DNA from: Anaerolineae bacterium
Lineage (GTDB): Bacteria > Chloroflexota > Anaerolineae > 4572-78 > J111
NCBI GenBank assembly: GCA_023151115.1
Contig: JAKLJP010000037.1
Span: 1 to 64,000 of the forward strand
DNA length: 64,000 bases
Direction of reading: 5' to 3'
The stretch's first letter is position 1, and each line of letters begins with the position of its first letter. A model generated the notes under the pieces. The model saw nothing but the letters and a program-made list of their open reading frames with translations, did no database searches and was not told the origin of the DNA. Below are positions 45,890 through 54,398 of this stretch, one piece after another. The position numbers and the translations under genes were made by a program.

Positions 45890-46921
45890 TCACAGCCACG
45901 GCAAACAAACGCCCTTCGCCCCACGACCGGCAGACAGTTCGGCAATGCCGCCGGGCAGCTCGGCTAACGACAAACGGTGGGTAATCAGGTCATCCAGCTT
46001 GACCGCGCCGCTCTCCAACATGCGGATGGCCTGCGGAAAAACCTGGATGCCGATAAAACTGCCCAAAATGCGCAACTCCTGGCCTTGAATCTGGTACGGA
46101 CGAATCACCGCCTCGGCCTGGTGATTTTCGCCAAACATAATAATCCGGCCTCCTTTGCGCGCCGCCGAAATGGCCGCACCCAATTCCGAGCCAACCGCGT
46201 CCACTACCACCTGCGCCCCCCGACCCGTTGCTGCCCGCACCGTGTCGCGCAGGTCGGTTTCGCGGGGATTGATGACCAAATCAGCCCCGGCTCGATAGGC
46301 GAACTCGCTCCGCCAGGGCGACACTTCAACCATAATCACCTGTCCCGCCCCGGCAGCTTTGAACACTTTCAAATAGACCAGCCCCGCCGGCCCCGCCCCG
46401 ATAATCACCACATCTTCCCCCGGCAGCAGGGCCGCTTTCTGCACCCCGCCCAACACACAAGAGAGCAACTCGACAAAAGCGCCGGCCTCAACTGGCAGCT
46501 CCCGGCTGATTTTGGCTAACGCTTTGGCCGGAGCCAGGGCATAATGAGCAAAGCCGCCATCCACATCGCCGCCAATAGCATACATATTCTCGCATAAATT
46601 AGGTCGAGCCTCGGCGCAAAATTGACAATAGCCGCAGGGAATGTCGGGGATGACCGCCACTCGGTCGCCGGGCTGGAACTGCTGAACGTCACTGCCTACC
46701 TCGACCACCTGGCCGATGTACTCATGCCCCAAAATAATACCCTTTTTGGCCTGCATCAGCGGCGGCACGGCCAGAAAACGCAGATCGGTACCGCAAATGC
46801 CGCAGATTTCCACTCTCAGCAGGACATCCTGGGCCGTTTTGAGGCTGGGTGTCGGCACTTCTCGAATATCCAGCCGGCCCTCGCCTTCAAAAACGGCCGC
46901 CAGCATTGTTTTTTCGGGCAT
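45890..46921 (-). CDS. Zinc-dependent medium-chain dehydrogenase
   Basis: A 343-residue sorbitol/threonine-dehydrogenase-like enzyme. Catalytic zinc ligands lie in EICGICGTDLRFL and LGHEYIGQV; the structural-zinc cluster is CGYCQFCAEARPNLC; the NAD site is VVIIGAGPAGLVYLKVFKAAG. It oxidises a secondary hydroxyl of a polyol or sugar to a ketone. It is the first enzyme gene after LacI in the operon, and would supply the ketone for the aminotransferase downstream; that link is inference. It is full length, unlike the truncated relative at 40811-41287. Confidence 0.92.
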   Translation of the reverse strand: MPEKTMLAAVFEGEGRLDIREVPTPSLKTAQDVLLRVEICGICGTDLRFLAVPPLMQAKKGIILGHEYIGQVVEVGSDVQQFQPGDRVAVIPDIPCGYCQFCAEARPNLCENMYAIGGDVDGGFAHYALAPAKALAKISRELPVEAGAFVELLSCVLGGVQKAALLPGEDVVIIGAGPAGLVYLKVFKAAGAGQVIMVEVSPWRSEFAYRAGADLVINPRETDLRDTVRAATGRGAQVVVDAVGSELGAAISAARKGGRIIMFGENHQAEAVIRPYQIQGQELRILGSFIGIQVFPQAIRMLESGAVKLDDLITHRLSLAELPGGIAELSAGRGAKGVCLPWL

Positions 46922-46953
46922 AGATTGTCCCTATCTTTTTAGAGTATTCGATT

Positions 46954-47008
46954 TGTCTTGCGTCTTGCGTAAGGCAAAGTGGACGGAAGACGCAACACGC
47001 AAGACGAT
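46954..47008. repeat. Heptad array hairpin (CTTGCGT units)
   Basis: GTCTTGCGTCTTGCGT against ACGCAACACGCAAGACG, 7-nt period, in the LacI/dehydrogenase junction. Confidence 0.85.
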
Positions 47009-47017
47009 TTGATTGAT

Positions 47018-48040
47018 TTAAGTTTTGGAACCGCCGAACACCCCGGTTGACTCACGCACAATCAACTCGCTCGGCAGCACCCATTTTTCAACCACCGGCT
47101 CGCCGGCCAGCAGGTCCAAAACCATTTGGACGGCCTTCTCACCCATCTCCCGTTTGGCCTGGGCGACAGTAGTCAGCGGCGGTTCAAAGTAAGGGGCTAA
47201 AGCAATATCGTCAAACCCGACAATGGATAAATCTTGGGGTATCCGCCGACCCACTGCATAAGTCGCTCGCATGGCCCCCAACGCGGTCACGTCATTGTAA
47301 CAAAAAACAGCCGTCGGCGGATCGGGCAGGGCCAAAAGCTGCTGCATGGCGGTCAAGCCGCCCTGGGCGAAGTTATTGCCGCGCGCGATTAAAGCCGGGT
47401 CAAGGGGCAATCCCGCTTGTTGCAGGGCCTGTTCATAACCCTGCTGCCGCTCGACGCTGTCCCACTCGCTGCTGGGGCCGGCAATATAGGCGATCCGGCG
47501 GTGACCCAAATCCAGCAAGTGTTGGGTTGCCGCCCAGCCGCCGCCAACATTATCGGTTTCAACTGAATAGCCGACATGCTGTTGATGTACGTTGTTGATA
47601 ATCACAATCGGTGTTTCTACTTCAGGCGAGGCAAATAACCGCTGCTTGGCTTCGGTGCTGGCGCAGGCGGCGACCAGGATAATGCCATCCACCCGCCTTT
47701 CCCGCAGGGTTTGAATGGCCGCCAGTTCGTAATCAGGTCTGCCGTCGGAGTTGGTCAGGATGACGCTGTAACCGCGATTAACCGCCGTTTCCTCGATGCC
47801 TTGAATGACCTCGGCAAAAAACAGATCGGTGATTTTGGTCACAACTACGCCAATGGTATTGGTGCGGCGCGTTACCAGGCTGCGGGCAATGGCGCTGGGC
47901 AAGTAGCCCATCTCAACCGCCTTGCGCTGAATCAACTCACGCGTCTCCAGCTTGACCCGCGGGCTGTTATTCAACGCCCGTGAGACGGTACTGTAAGAAA
48001 TATCCACGGCTTTGGCAATGTCTTTGATCGAGACGGTCAT
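47018..48040 (-). CDS. LacI-family transcriptional regulator
   Basis: A 340-residue repressor. The HTH is VSIKDIAKAVDISYSTVSRA; the hinge is PSAIARSLVTRRTNTIGVVV; the C-terminal periplasmic-binding-like domain runs to residue 340 with GFDDIALAPYFEPPLTTV near the end. It likely senses the sugar or a product of the operon. It is the first gene of the minus-strand operon, and two palindromic CAAACGTTTG sites lie upstream (48074-48083 and 48172-48183), which fits autoregulation and control of the whole operon. Confidence 0.95.
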   Translation of the reverse strand: MTVSIKDIAKAVDISYSTVSRALNNSPRVKLETRELIQRKAVEMGYLPSAIARSLVTRRTNTIGVVVTKITDLFFAEVIQGIEETAVNRGYSVILTNSDGRPDYELAAIQTLRERRVDGIILVAACASTEAKQRLFASPEVETPIVIINNVHQQHVGYSVETDNVGGGWAATQHLLDLGHRRIAYIAGPSSEWDSVERQQGYEQALQQAGLPLDPALIARGNNFAQGGLTAMQQLLALPDPPTAVFCYNDVTALGAMRATYAVGRRIPQDLSIVGFDDIALAPYFEPPLTTVAQAKREMGEKAVQMVLDLLAGEPVVEKWVLPSELIVRESTGVFGGSKT

Positions 48041-48073
48041 TACGGTCTTTGAGTAATTCTACTCCCAAAAATA

Positions 48074-48083
48074 CAAACGTTTG
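48074..48083. promoter_or_regulatory. LacI-type operator O1 (CAAACGTTTG)
   Basis: Perfect palindrome with the central CG typical of LacI-family sites, 34 nt upstream of the lacI-like start codon. Confidence 0.75.
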
Positions 48084-48171
48084 CGCTAACAATAAACAAA
48101 ATAAGCAGCGAGGTGTTTCTGTTTGCTGTTGGTATCAGGGGGAAAGTGAATGGGCCGAGTTTAGCACAAAT

Positions 48172-48183
48172 ACAAACGTTTGT
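48172..48183. promoter_or_regulatory. LacI-type operator O2 (ACAAACGTTTGT)
   Basis: Perfect 12-nt palindrome, centre-to-centre distance of 99 nt from O1, suitable for looping. It also lies 160 nt upstream of the divergent htrA gene. Confidence 0.75.
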
Positions 48184-48287
48184 CAAAATAAACGAAACCG
48201 TTTTTTCTAATATATCTCTAACGTGGCTCTAAATTTCTTCTAATCTGCCCTCCCTAAAATCAAGCTGTATCCAGAAAAAATTTCACA

Positions 48288-48317
48288 TATCACAAAAACC
48301 CATTTTTATGTGATAAT
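48288..48317 (+). promoter_or_regulatory. Inverted repeat over the htrA -10 region
   Basis: TATCACAAAAA / TTTTTATGTGATA forms a dyad that includes GATAAT (48312-48317), a likely -10 of the first htrA gene. A good -35 is not evident, so an activator or repressor may bind here. AAGGAGG precedes the ATG at 48345. The remainder of 48041-48344 shows only the two LacI operators. Confidence 0.45.
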
Positions 48318-48344
48318 TAACAAAACCAAGGAGGTTATTAAAAA

Positions 48345-49640
48345 ATGAACGCCAAAAACCCGTTCTCTTTTAAACTTTTAATGATTACTTTCACTGCTGT
48401 CTTGTTATTAGCCATGCTTGGTTCTTTTGCCGGCGGCGTGGTTTTATCCGCCTATTTTAGCAGCGATGCTCAGGCGGCCCCCGGTCTGCCTGCGGTGAGT
48501 CTGCCCCAGGCCGAAGCCAAACCCGCCGCTCAAGAAGCCGACATCCTGGCCGCTTATGAAAATGCGTTGAGCGATATTTATGCCGCCACCTTGCCTTCAG
48601 TCGTCAGCATTAGAGTGACCCAAAGGGTTGACAGACCCTCGGGCCTGCTCAATCCCTTTGAATTTGGCAACCCTGATACACCACAGTCAGAAGAACAGCC
48701 GCGAGAGTTTTTTGATCGCGGGCTGGGCACCGGCTTTGTCTGGGACACCGACGGGCATATTGTGACCAACCATCACGTGGTGGCCGATGCCACCGATATT
48801 GAGGTCATCTTTGCCAACGGCCAAACGGTCGAAGCTGAACTGCTGGGCAGCGACCCCAATGCTGACCTGGCTGTAATTAAGGTAGACTTGCCGGCCTCCG
48901 AGTTGCAGCCGGTCACCCTGGGCGACAGCGATGCAGTCAAAGTCGGCCAGCTTACCATTGCCATCGGCAGCCCCTTTGGGCAGGAATTTACCATGACCAG
49001 CGGTATTGTCAGCGCCGTTGGCCGGACGATTCGCAGCGGCAACGCCCTCTTTTCGATTCCCGAAGCCATCCAAACCGATGCCTCGATCAACCCCGGCAAC
49101 TCCGGCGGCCCACTTTTGGATCGGGAAGGGGCAGTGATTGGCATCAACAGCCAGATTTTGAGCCGCACCGGCAGCAACACCGGCATTGGCTTTGCCGTAC
49201 CGATTAATACGGCCAAGCAAGTTGTCCCTACCTTGATTAAGGGCGAGGATTACGAATATGCCTGGCTGGGCATCAGCGGGGGTACATTAACCCCGGAAGT
49301 GGCTGAATTTATGAAACTGCCCGAAGATACCGAAGGCGCGCTGGTGATTGATGTTACCCAGGATGGCCCGGCCGACAAGGCCGGCCTGGTGGGCAGCGAC
49401 AAAACCTTGACCGTCGCCGGGCAGGAGTACCAACTTGGCGGCGATGTGATTACTGCCATCAATGGACAGCCGATCAAAACTATGGATGAATTGATTAGCT
49501 ACCTCATTCAGGAGACCCGCCCCGGCGATACCGTCGAACTGCAAGTGATCCATTCTGACGGCCAGGAGGAGACTGTTAGCGTAACCTTGGGGGTTCGCCC
49601 CAGTGCCGAAGACCTGGTCGAATCGGCGCGGGAAGAGTAG
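48345..49640 (+). CDS. HtrA/DegP-like serine protease with PDZ domain
   Basis: A 431-residue membrane-anchored protease. One N-terminal hydrophobic segment (LLMITFTAVLLLAMLGSFAG) serves as anchor. Trypsin-like domain: His in TNHHVVADATD, Asp in NADLAVIKVDL, Ser in NPGNSGGPLLDREG, all intact. One PDZ domain (about 295-420) with ALVIDVTQDGPADKAGL and the closing DTVELQVI strand. It degrades misfolded envelope proteins. It is upstream of a second htrA in the same direction, 154 nt apart. AAGGAGG at 7 nt. Confidence 0.95.
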   Translation: MNAKNPFSFKLLMITFTAVLLLAMLGSFAGGVVLSAYFSSDAQAAPGLPAVSLPQAEAKPAAQEADILAAYENALSDIYAATLPSVVSIRVTQRVDRPSGLLNPFEFGNPDTPQSEEQPREFFDRGLGTGFVWDTDGHIVTNHHVVADATDIEVIFANGQTVEAELLGSDPNADLAVIKVDLPASELQPVTLGDSDAVKVGQLTIAIGSPFGQEFTMTSGIVSAVGRTIRSGNALFSIPEAIQTDASINPGNSGGPLLDREGAVIGINSQILSRTGSNTGIGFAVPINTAKQVVPTLIKGEDYEYAWLGISGGTLTPEVAEFMKLPEDTEGALVIDVTQDGPADKAGLVGSDKTLTVAGQEYQLGGDVITAINGQPIKTMDELISYLIQETRPGDTVELQVIHSDGQEETVSVTLGVRPSAEDLVESAREE

Positions 49641-49650
49641 CAAGAAGCGG

Positions 49651-49710
49651 TGAGGCGAGGAGGCGAAAAGATGCTTCGCGTCCTCGCCTCTCTTGTCCTC
49701 GCGTCAGCGC
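49651..49710. repeat. Tandem-unit hairpin (GAGGCGAG)
   Basis: GTGAGGCGAGGAGGCGA pairs with TCCTCGCCTCTCTTGTCCTCGC. It lies 11 nt past the htrA stop. Same unit as 63311-63388. Confidence 0.75.
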
Positions 49711-49793
49711 ACCTCATCCCCTCTGTACTTATTATGTCACTTTCAGTATAATACCCATGTGATTATGTCTGCTCAACAAAAGGAGATGCACCC

Positions 49794-50903
49794 ATGTCCT
49801 CACCCAATAAAAATTCGATGTGGCTGGCCGGGTGTTTTGTGGCGGCGGTTTGCCTGCTGATTGGCGCCGCCCTGGGCAGTATGGCCGGTTATCTGGTGGC
49901 GGCCAGGGCGGTAACTCAAGCTTCTGTTCAGTCTCCGGCTGAGCCGGTGGGCCTGGTGGTTGCCTCACCGGAGACAACCGCAGGAGCGGCGCAGCCGATT
50001 GTGGTCAACGACCAAACCTCTTCCGCCGCAGCGGTTAGCAAAGTGCTGCCGGCGGTGGTGACGGTCGTGGCTCAGGGGCAACGCGGTGTTGGCAGCGGTT
50101 CCGGCTTTTTTATCAGCCAGGACGGCTATGTGGTGACCAACAACCATGTAGTCGAAGGGGCGCAGGAAGTCGCGGTGATTTATGCCCAGGGCGGGCGGGC
50201 TTCCGCTCAACTGGTCGGCACCGCGCCCGACTTTGACCTGGCTGTGCTGAAAGTAGATGGCCTGGTTCCGGCGGTGGCCGCCTGGGGCGACTCCAGCGAA
50301 CTGCCCTTGGGCGCGCATGTCCTGGCGATTGGTTCGGCTCTGGGAGAATATCAAAACACCGTAACCAGCGGGGTCTTGAGCGGTTTCAATCGTGAGCTTG
50401 GCCCGCTGCGCGGCCTGCTGCAAACCGATGCGGCCATCAACAGCGGCAACAGCGGCGGCCCGCTGATCAATCTGGCCGGGCAAATTGTCGGCATCAACAC
50501 GGCGGTGGTGCGCGGCCAATTTGCCGACGCCGAAGGTTTAGGCTTTGCCATCCCCAGCAATGTGGCCCAAAAAGTAGTAAAGCGCCTCATCGAGAGCGGC
50601 GACGCCCGGCCTTCTTTCCTGGGGATTCAATATCAGGAACTTAATCCGCAACTGGCGACGGAACAGGGGCTGACCATCACCCAGGGGGCCTTGCTGCAAG
50701 AAGTAGTCAACGGCTCCCCGGCAGCCCAGGCTGGCTTGCAGGTAGGTGATGTCATCGTGTCCGTCAACGGGCAGATGCTCGACGAGCGCCACCCCCTGGT
50801 CAGCCTGCTGCTGGAATACGTGGCCGGCGAAACTGTCACCCTCGATATTTTGCGCAACGGCCAGACGTTTCAGACAGAGTTGACCCTGGGTGAAAGAGCG
50901 TAG
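49794..50903 (+). CDS. Second HtrA-like serine protease with PDZ domain
   Basis: A 369-residue paralogue of the preceding protein. The N-terminal anchor is WLAGCFVAAVCLLIGAALGS; the triad lies in TNNHVVEGAQE (His), PDFDLAVLKVDG (Asp) and NSGNSGGPLINLAG (Ser). One PDZ domain (about 270-365) has GALLQEVVNGSPAAQAGL. It shares only moderate similarity with the first copy, so it is an old duplication. AAGGAG at 8 nt. The histidine kinase and response regulator genes follow in the same direction, suggesting an envelope-stress unit. Confidence 0.95.
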   Translation: MSSPNKNSMWLAGCFVAAVCLLIGAALGSMAGYLVAARAVTQASVQSPAEPVGLVVASPETTAGAAQPIVVNDQTSSAAAVSKVLPAVVTVVAQGQRGVGSGSGFFISQDGYVVTNNHVVEGAQEVAVIYAQGGRASAQLVGTAPDFDLAVLKVDGLVPAVAAWGDSSELPLGAHVLAIGSALGEYQNTVTSGVLSGFNRELGPLRGLLQTDAAINSGNSGGPLINLAGQIVGINTAVVRGQFADAEGLGFAIPSNVAQKVVKRLIESGDARPSFLGIQYQELNPQLATEQGLTITQGALLQEVVNGSPAAQAGLQVGDVIVSVNGQMLDERHPLVSLLLEYVAGETVTLDILRNGQTFQTELTLGERA

Positions 50904-50904
50904 G

Positions 50905-50954
50905 AAATGGAAGGGTGGTGGGTTGGAAGTATTACCAATCTTCCAGCCTTCCAT
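50905..50954. repeat. Tandem-unit hairpin (TTGGAAGG)
   Basis: GGAAATGGAAGG...GGTTGGAAG pairs with CTTCCAGCCTTCCATT, directly after the htrA stop. Same unit as the intragenic carA repeat at 29441-29503. Confidence 0.7.
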
Positions 50955-51008
50955 TCATGTGACTTCCGGCACTACCCCATGTGACCCTCGCTGTGGTACA
51001 ATGCCGTT

Positions 51009-52310
51009 ATGCTGAAGAATTTATCGCTTGTTCTGCCTAAATTTCCCCTGCTTTACCTGACTGCTTATTTTGCCCTGGCGGCTGTAGCTATTGTTGAACT
51101 GTCTGATGGCCCGGCCCATACTCAGCCGGTCACGGTCGGACTGCTGCTTGTTTTTGGTCTTCTCCTGGTAGCCAAACCTTATCTTAAACCCTTTAGCTGG
51201 CAGAGCCATGTCTTTTTAGGCTTGCAGACCACGCTGGTGGCGGCCATGCTGCTGGTACGCCCCGGTTCATTGATGCTGCCCATGCTGTTTTGTGTGTTAA
51301 GCGTCATGGCCCCGCTGGCCATCCATCCGCGCAGCGCACTGCTATGGATGGTGGTCTTTATTGCCATCAATACTTTTCATTGCACAATTTCGCCCAAATG
51401 GGATAATCATGGCTGGATGGTTTCGCTGCCGTATTCAGTGGGGTATATTTTCTGTGGCACGTTTGCCTATTCATTGGCGCACGTCACCGCTGCGCAGCGC
51501 CGCAGTGAAGCATTATTGGCAGAACTACAGACCGCCCATCAACAGTTGCAAGCATATGCCGCTCGCGTTGAAGAACTGGCCGTATCCCAGGAACGCAACC
51601 GGCTGGCCCGCGAGATGCACGACGCTCTGGGCCATCGCCTGACCGTAGCCGCCGTGCAACTGGAAGGGGCCGAGCGCCTGATTCCCACCAACCCCCAACG
51701 CGCCGCCAAGATGATCAACACCGTTCATGGAGAGGTCGTCGAGGCATTGGCCGAACTGCGTCACACCGTCGCCACCCTGCGTACCCCGCTCGCGGCTGAC
51801 CTATCGCTGCCAACGACCCTGACCCGGCTGGTGACTGGCTTTGAGAACGCGACCGGGATAAAAGTCAACTGGTTATTACCCGACGAACTTCCCCCTTTGC
51901 CCGAAGCCTACCGTCTGGCCCTTTACCGGGTAGCCCAGGAGAGCCTGACCAATGTCCATCGCCACGCCCAGGCCCAACAAGTCTGGTTGGAATTGGCCCT
52001 GGAGCAGGAGGTGATTACCTTGCTGATTAAGGATGACGGCCTGGGCTTTGTCTCCGAAACCAATCCTGCCGGCTTTGGGCTGGCTGGCCTGCGCGAGCGA
52101 GCGGCTCACCTGAACGGCGAGTTTCACCTGGAAACCCACCCCGGCGCGGGAACGCAAATTTGTTTCCATTTGCCTTTACCGCAGGCGGCTGAATTGCCCC
52201 GCCAGATGACGACCCCAAAATCGTGTGGCTGGAAGCTGACCTGTCCGTGTGGGTTGGTCAAGCACAAGCCTGACTTGCGGCCCCAACTGGCCAACCCCCT
52301 ACCCGAGTAG
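51009..52310 (+). CDS. NarL-type sensor histidine kinase (HisKA_3)
   Basis: A 433-residue kinase. Five to six transmembrane helices (residues 10-165) lack a large extracellular domain, so it probably senses within the membrane. A coiled coil leads to HisKA_3 with RNRLAREMHDALGHRLTV (His204). The ATPase has YRVAQESLTNVHRHAQA (N box), IKDDGLGF (G1) and FGLAGLRERA (G2). The last 35 residues (SCGWKLTCPCGLVKHKP) are an unusual Cys-rich tail of unknown role. Its partner regulator starts 9 nt downstream. Confidence 0.92.
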   Translation: MLKNLSLVLPKFPLLYLTAYFALAAVAIVELSDGPAHTQPVTVGLLLVFGLLLVAKPYLKPFSWQSHVFLGLQTTLVAAMLLVRPGSLMLPMLFCVLSVMAPLAIHPRSALLWMVVFIAINTFHCTISPKWDNHGWMVSLPYSVGYIFCGTFAYSLAHVTAAQRRSEALLAELQTAHQQLQAYAARVEELAVSQERNRLAREMHDALGHRLTVAAVQLEGAERLIPTNPQRAAKMINTVHGEVVEALAELRHTVATLRTPLAADLSLPTTLTRLVTGFENATGIKVNWLLPDELPPLPEAYRLALYRVAQESLTNVHRHAQAQQVWLELALEQEVITLLIKDDGLGFVSETNPAGFGLAGLRERAAHLNGEFHLETHPGAGTQICFHLPLPQAAELPRQMTTPKSCGWKLTCPCGLVKHKPDLRPQLANPLPE

Positions 52311-52319
52311 GAGCTGCCT

Positions 52320-52976
52320 GTGGCTGAGCCTATTCGAGTTTTATTGGTTGACGATCAACGTCTAATGCGCGACGGTTTGCGCACCCTGCTGGAGTTGGAG
52401 CCGGATTTGGCCGTGGTCGGAGAGGCTGGGGACGGTCAGGCGGCCCTAGAAAGTTATGCCAGCCTCCAGCCCGACGTGGTGTTGATGGACATCCGCATGC
52501 CGGTGATGGATGGGGTGGAGGCAACCTGGCGTTTGTGCGCCCGCTGGCCCGAAGCGCGGGTCATTATCCTGACTACCTTTGACGACGATGCTTATGTTTT
52601 CGATGGGCTGCGGGCCGGGGCGCTGGGGTATCTGCTCAAGGCGGTGTCGGGCCAGGAATTGGCCGAGGCTATTCGGACGGTGGTAGCCGGCGGCGCGCTG
52701 ATCGAGCCGTCGGTGGCCCGCAAGGTGGTGGCCGAGTTTGCCCGGCTGGCTGCGCCCGCTCGTCCGTTGGACTCGACCCTGCCCGAACCGCTGTCCGAGC
52801 GCGAAGTCGAAATTCTACGGCTGATGGGCCAAAGCCTGACCAACCGCGAGATCGCCCTCAAGCTCAGCCTGGCCGAAGGCACCGTCAAAAATTACGTCAC
52901 CACCATCCTGCAAAAAATCGGCGCCCGCGACCGCACTCAGGCGGCCTTGCGGGCGCAGGATTTGGGGCTGCTCTAG
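52320..52976 (+). CDS. NarL/LuxR-type response regulator
   Basis: A 218-residue regulator. Receiver with VLLVDDQRLMRDGLRTL, phospho-acceptor Asp57 in VVLMDIRMPVMDG, and Lys in LLKAVS. The C-terminal LuxR HTH is LSEREVEILRLMGQSLTNRE to VKNYVTTILQKIGARDRTQ. GTG start, 9 nt after the kinase stop, so it forms a two-component pair with it. The targets may include the two htrA genes upstream; that is inferred from position only. Confidence 0.95.
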   Translation: MAEPIRVLLVDDQRLMRDGLRTLLELEPDLAVVGEAGDGQAALESYASLQPDVVLMDIRMPVMDGVEATWRLCARWPEARVIILTTFDDDAYVFDGLRAGALGYLLKAVSGQELAEAIRTVVAGGALIEPSVARKVVAEFARLAAPARPLDSTLPEPLSEREVEILRLMGQSLTNREIALKLSLAEGTVKNYVTTILQKIGARDRTQAALRAQDLGLL

Positions 52977-53012
52977 CCCCACATCTTTAATATGGAGCGC
53001 AATTCATCCTTG

Positions 53013-53399
53013 CTACTCCATCTTGGTAGCTATCCACCACGTAGTACCCCCGGCGTCCTTCACGCCTCCCCGTTTGTCTTCATCACCCTTCTTCACCGGT
53101 TCTTGCACCGACGTCGCTCCTGCTTCAAGAGCGTGTCTATAGGTTTCAGCAACGTCGCTTACATAGATATGCACGTGAGAGGGTACGGGCGGCCAGCCCT
53201 CGCCGCCATCCGCGATCATCACGACCGTATCATCAATCCGAACTTCGGCGTGCATAAGCTTTCCAGCGGCATCGGGGAAGCGGCGCAGTTCAACCGCGCC
53301 AAAGACGCGCTTGAGAAAGTCAAGGGTGGCGCTCGCTCCCTCCACAATCAAATAGGGCGAGACGGTGCTATAGTTATTCGGTTTGTAAAATGTACTCAC
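53013..53399 (-). CDS. VOC/glyoxalase-fold protein (PhnB-like)
   Basis: A 128-residue single-module VOC protein. SPYLIVEGASATLDFLKRVF is typical of the PhnB/YraH group, with LMHAEVRIDDTVVMIAD, VPSHVHIYVSDVAETYRHA and the closing GGTTWWIATK. Metal or ligand binding is not certain, since only one His of the usual set is clear (LMHAEV). GTG start with GGAGG 4-5 nt upstream. It is in the same direction as the AraC gene upstream, but 83 nt apart. Confidence 0.85.
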   Translation of the reverse strand: MSTFYKPNNYSTVSPYLIVEGASATLDFLKRVFGAVELRRFPDAAGKLMHAEVRIDDTVVMIADGGEGWPPVPSHVHIYVSDVAETYRHALEAGATSVQEPVKKGDEDKRGGVKDAGGTTWWIATKME

Positions 53400-53482
53400 G
53401 TGACCTCCGTTTTAAGCCAATTTATTATTATACGGATTCATTATAACCGAAGACAACCCACTTGTATTGTAAAATTTTGACC

Positions 53483-54346
53483 TTAATCGGGCAGCAACAC
53501 ATGGTTATAATGCCCGTTCCGCTGGGCCAGGTAGGTGGTGGGGTTGAGGCCGGAGAAAGCCTGAAAATCGTGGATAAAGTGGGCCTGGTCGAAATAGCCG
53601 CAGCTAAGGGCCACGTCAGCCCAATCAACAGCCTGGTCTGGTTGGAGGCGGAGCAGCACCCTCTGGAAACGCTGGACACGGCTAAACAGTTTGGGCGTCA
53701 GGCCGACTTCTTGCCGGAAATGTTGGATAAAGCAGCGCGGACTGAGGCCAATTTGGTCAGTGACCGTCGAGATGGGAGGGATGATGGGTTTTTGGAGTTC
53801 CCGCACGGCAAAGGCGACGGCAGGATGCGGGGCCGGAGATTCGGTAAGCTGGGCCAATAAGGCCCGTTCCAGGAGGCGAAACCTGGCTCTCGGCGTGGCA
53901 GCTTCGAGCAACTGTTCCCGTAGGCAACTGGCCGCTGCTGCCCACAGCGTATCCAGCGACACATCCATGTTTTGCAGTTCACAGGTGGGTAATTTGAGGA
54001 AAGGAAAAGACCCGCCGGGCTTAAAACTGACCCCCAGCGTGGAAACCTGGCTGGCGGTATCAATAACGGTGAACTCGGTATAGGGGCCGGCCACCAAGCA
54101 GCCGAGAAAGCTCTGAAACTGTTCGGGGTTATGGGGGTTGTACGTCCGAATAACATCTTCGTGCAGATTGATGATAAGCTGCACCGCGCCCGTTGGCAGC
54201 ACGCGCTCTTTGGTGTGGATTACCCGGTCAGATTCATACCACCAGAACAACTCGACAAAATTCGCCAGCGGTGGCCGAGGAATATAAGTTTGATAGCGCA
54301 TAAATTGATGATCCCCAAAACCAAAAGGAAAACTTTCATTCGACAT
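53483..54346 (-). CDS. AraC-family transcriptional regulator
   Basis: A 287-residue regulator. The N-terminal part (IPRPPLANFVELFWWYES...) is of the DUF6597 type that binds small ligands, with the core VLPTGAVQLIINL. The C-terminal AraC domain has two HTHs, ISTVTDQIGLSPRCFIQHF and WADVALSCGYFDQAHFIHDF, with the FxxxxGLNPTTYL end. It is divergent from the MarR-GNAT fusion. ATG start. Regulon unknown. Confidence 0.9.
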   Translation of the reverse strand: MSNESFPFGFGDHQFMRYQTYIPRPPLANFVELFWWYESDRVIHTKERVLPTGAVQLIINLHEDVIRTYNPHNPEQFQSFLGCLVAGPYTEFTVIDTASQVSTLGVSFKPGGSFPFLKLPTCELQNMDVSLDTLWAAAASCLREQLLEAATPRARFRLLERALLAQLTESPAPHPAVAFAVRELQKPIIPPISTVTDQIGLSPRCFIQHFRQEVGLTPKLFSRVQRFQRVLLRLQPDQAVDWADVALSCGYFDQAHFIHDFQAFSGLNPTTYLAQRNGHYNHVLLPD

Positions 54347-54398
54347 GATAGCACAAACGTTCTCTCTTTAAAAGTACCGAAGAGATATTCAAAGGTAA

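Noticed and set aside
54352..54360. ACAAACGTT near the AraC start as a third LacI operator
   Set aside because: Only one half of the palindrome is present; the right half is CTCT instead of TTGT.
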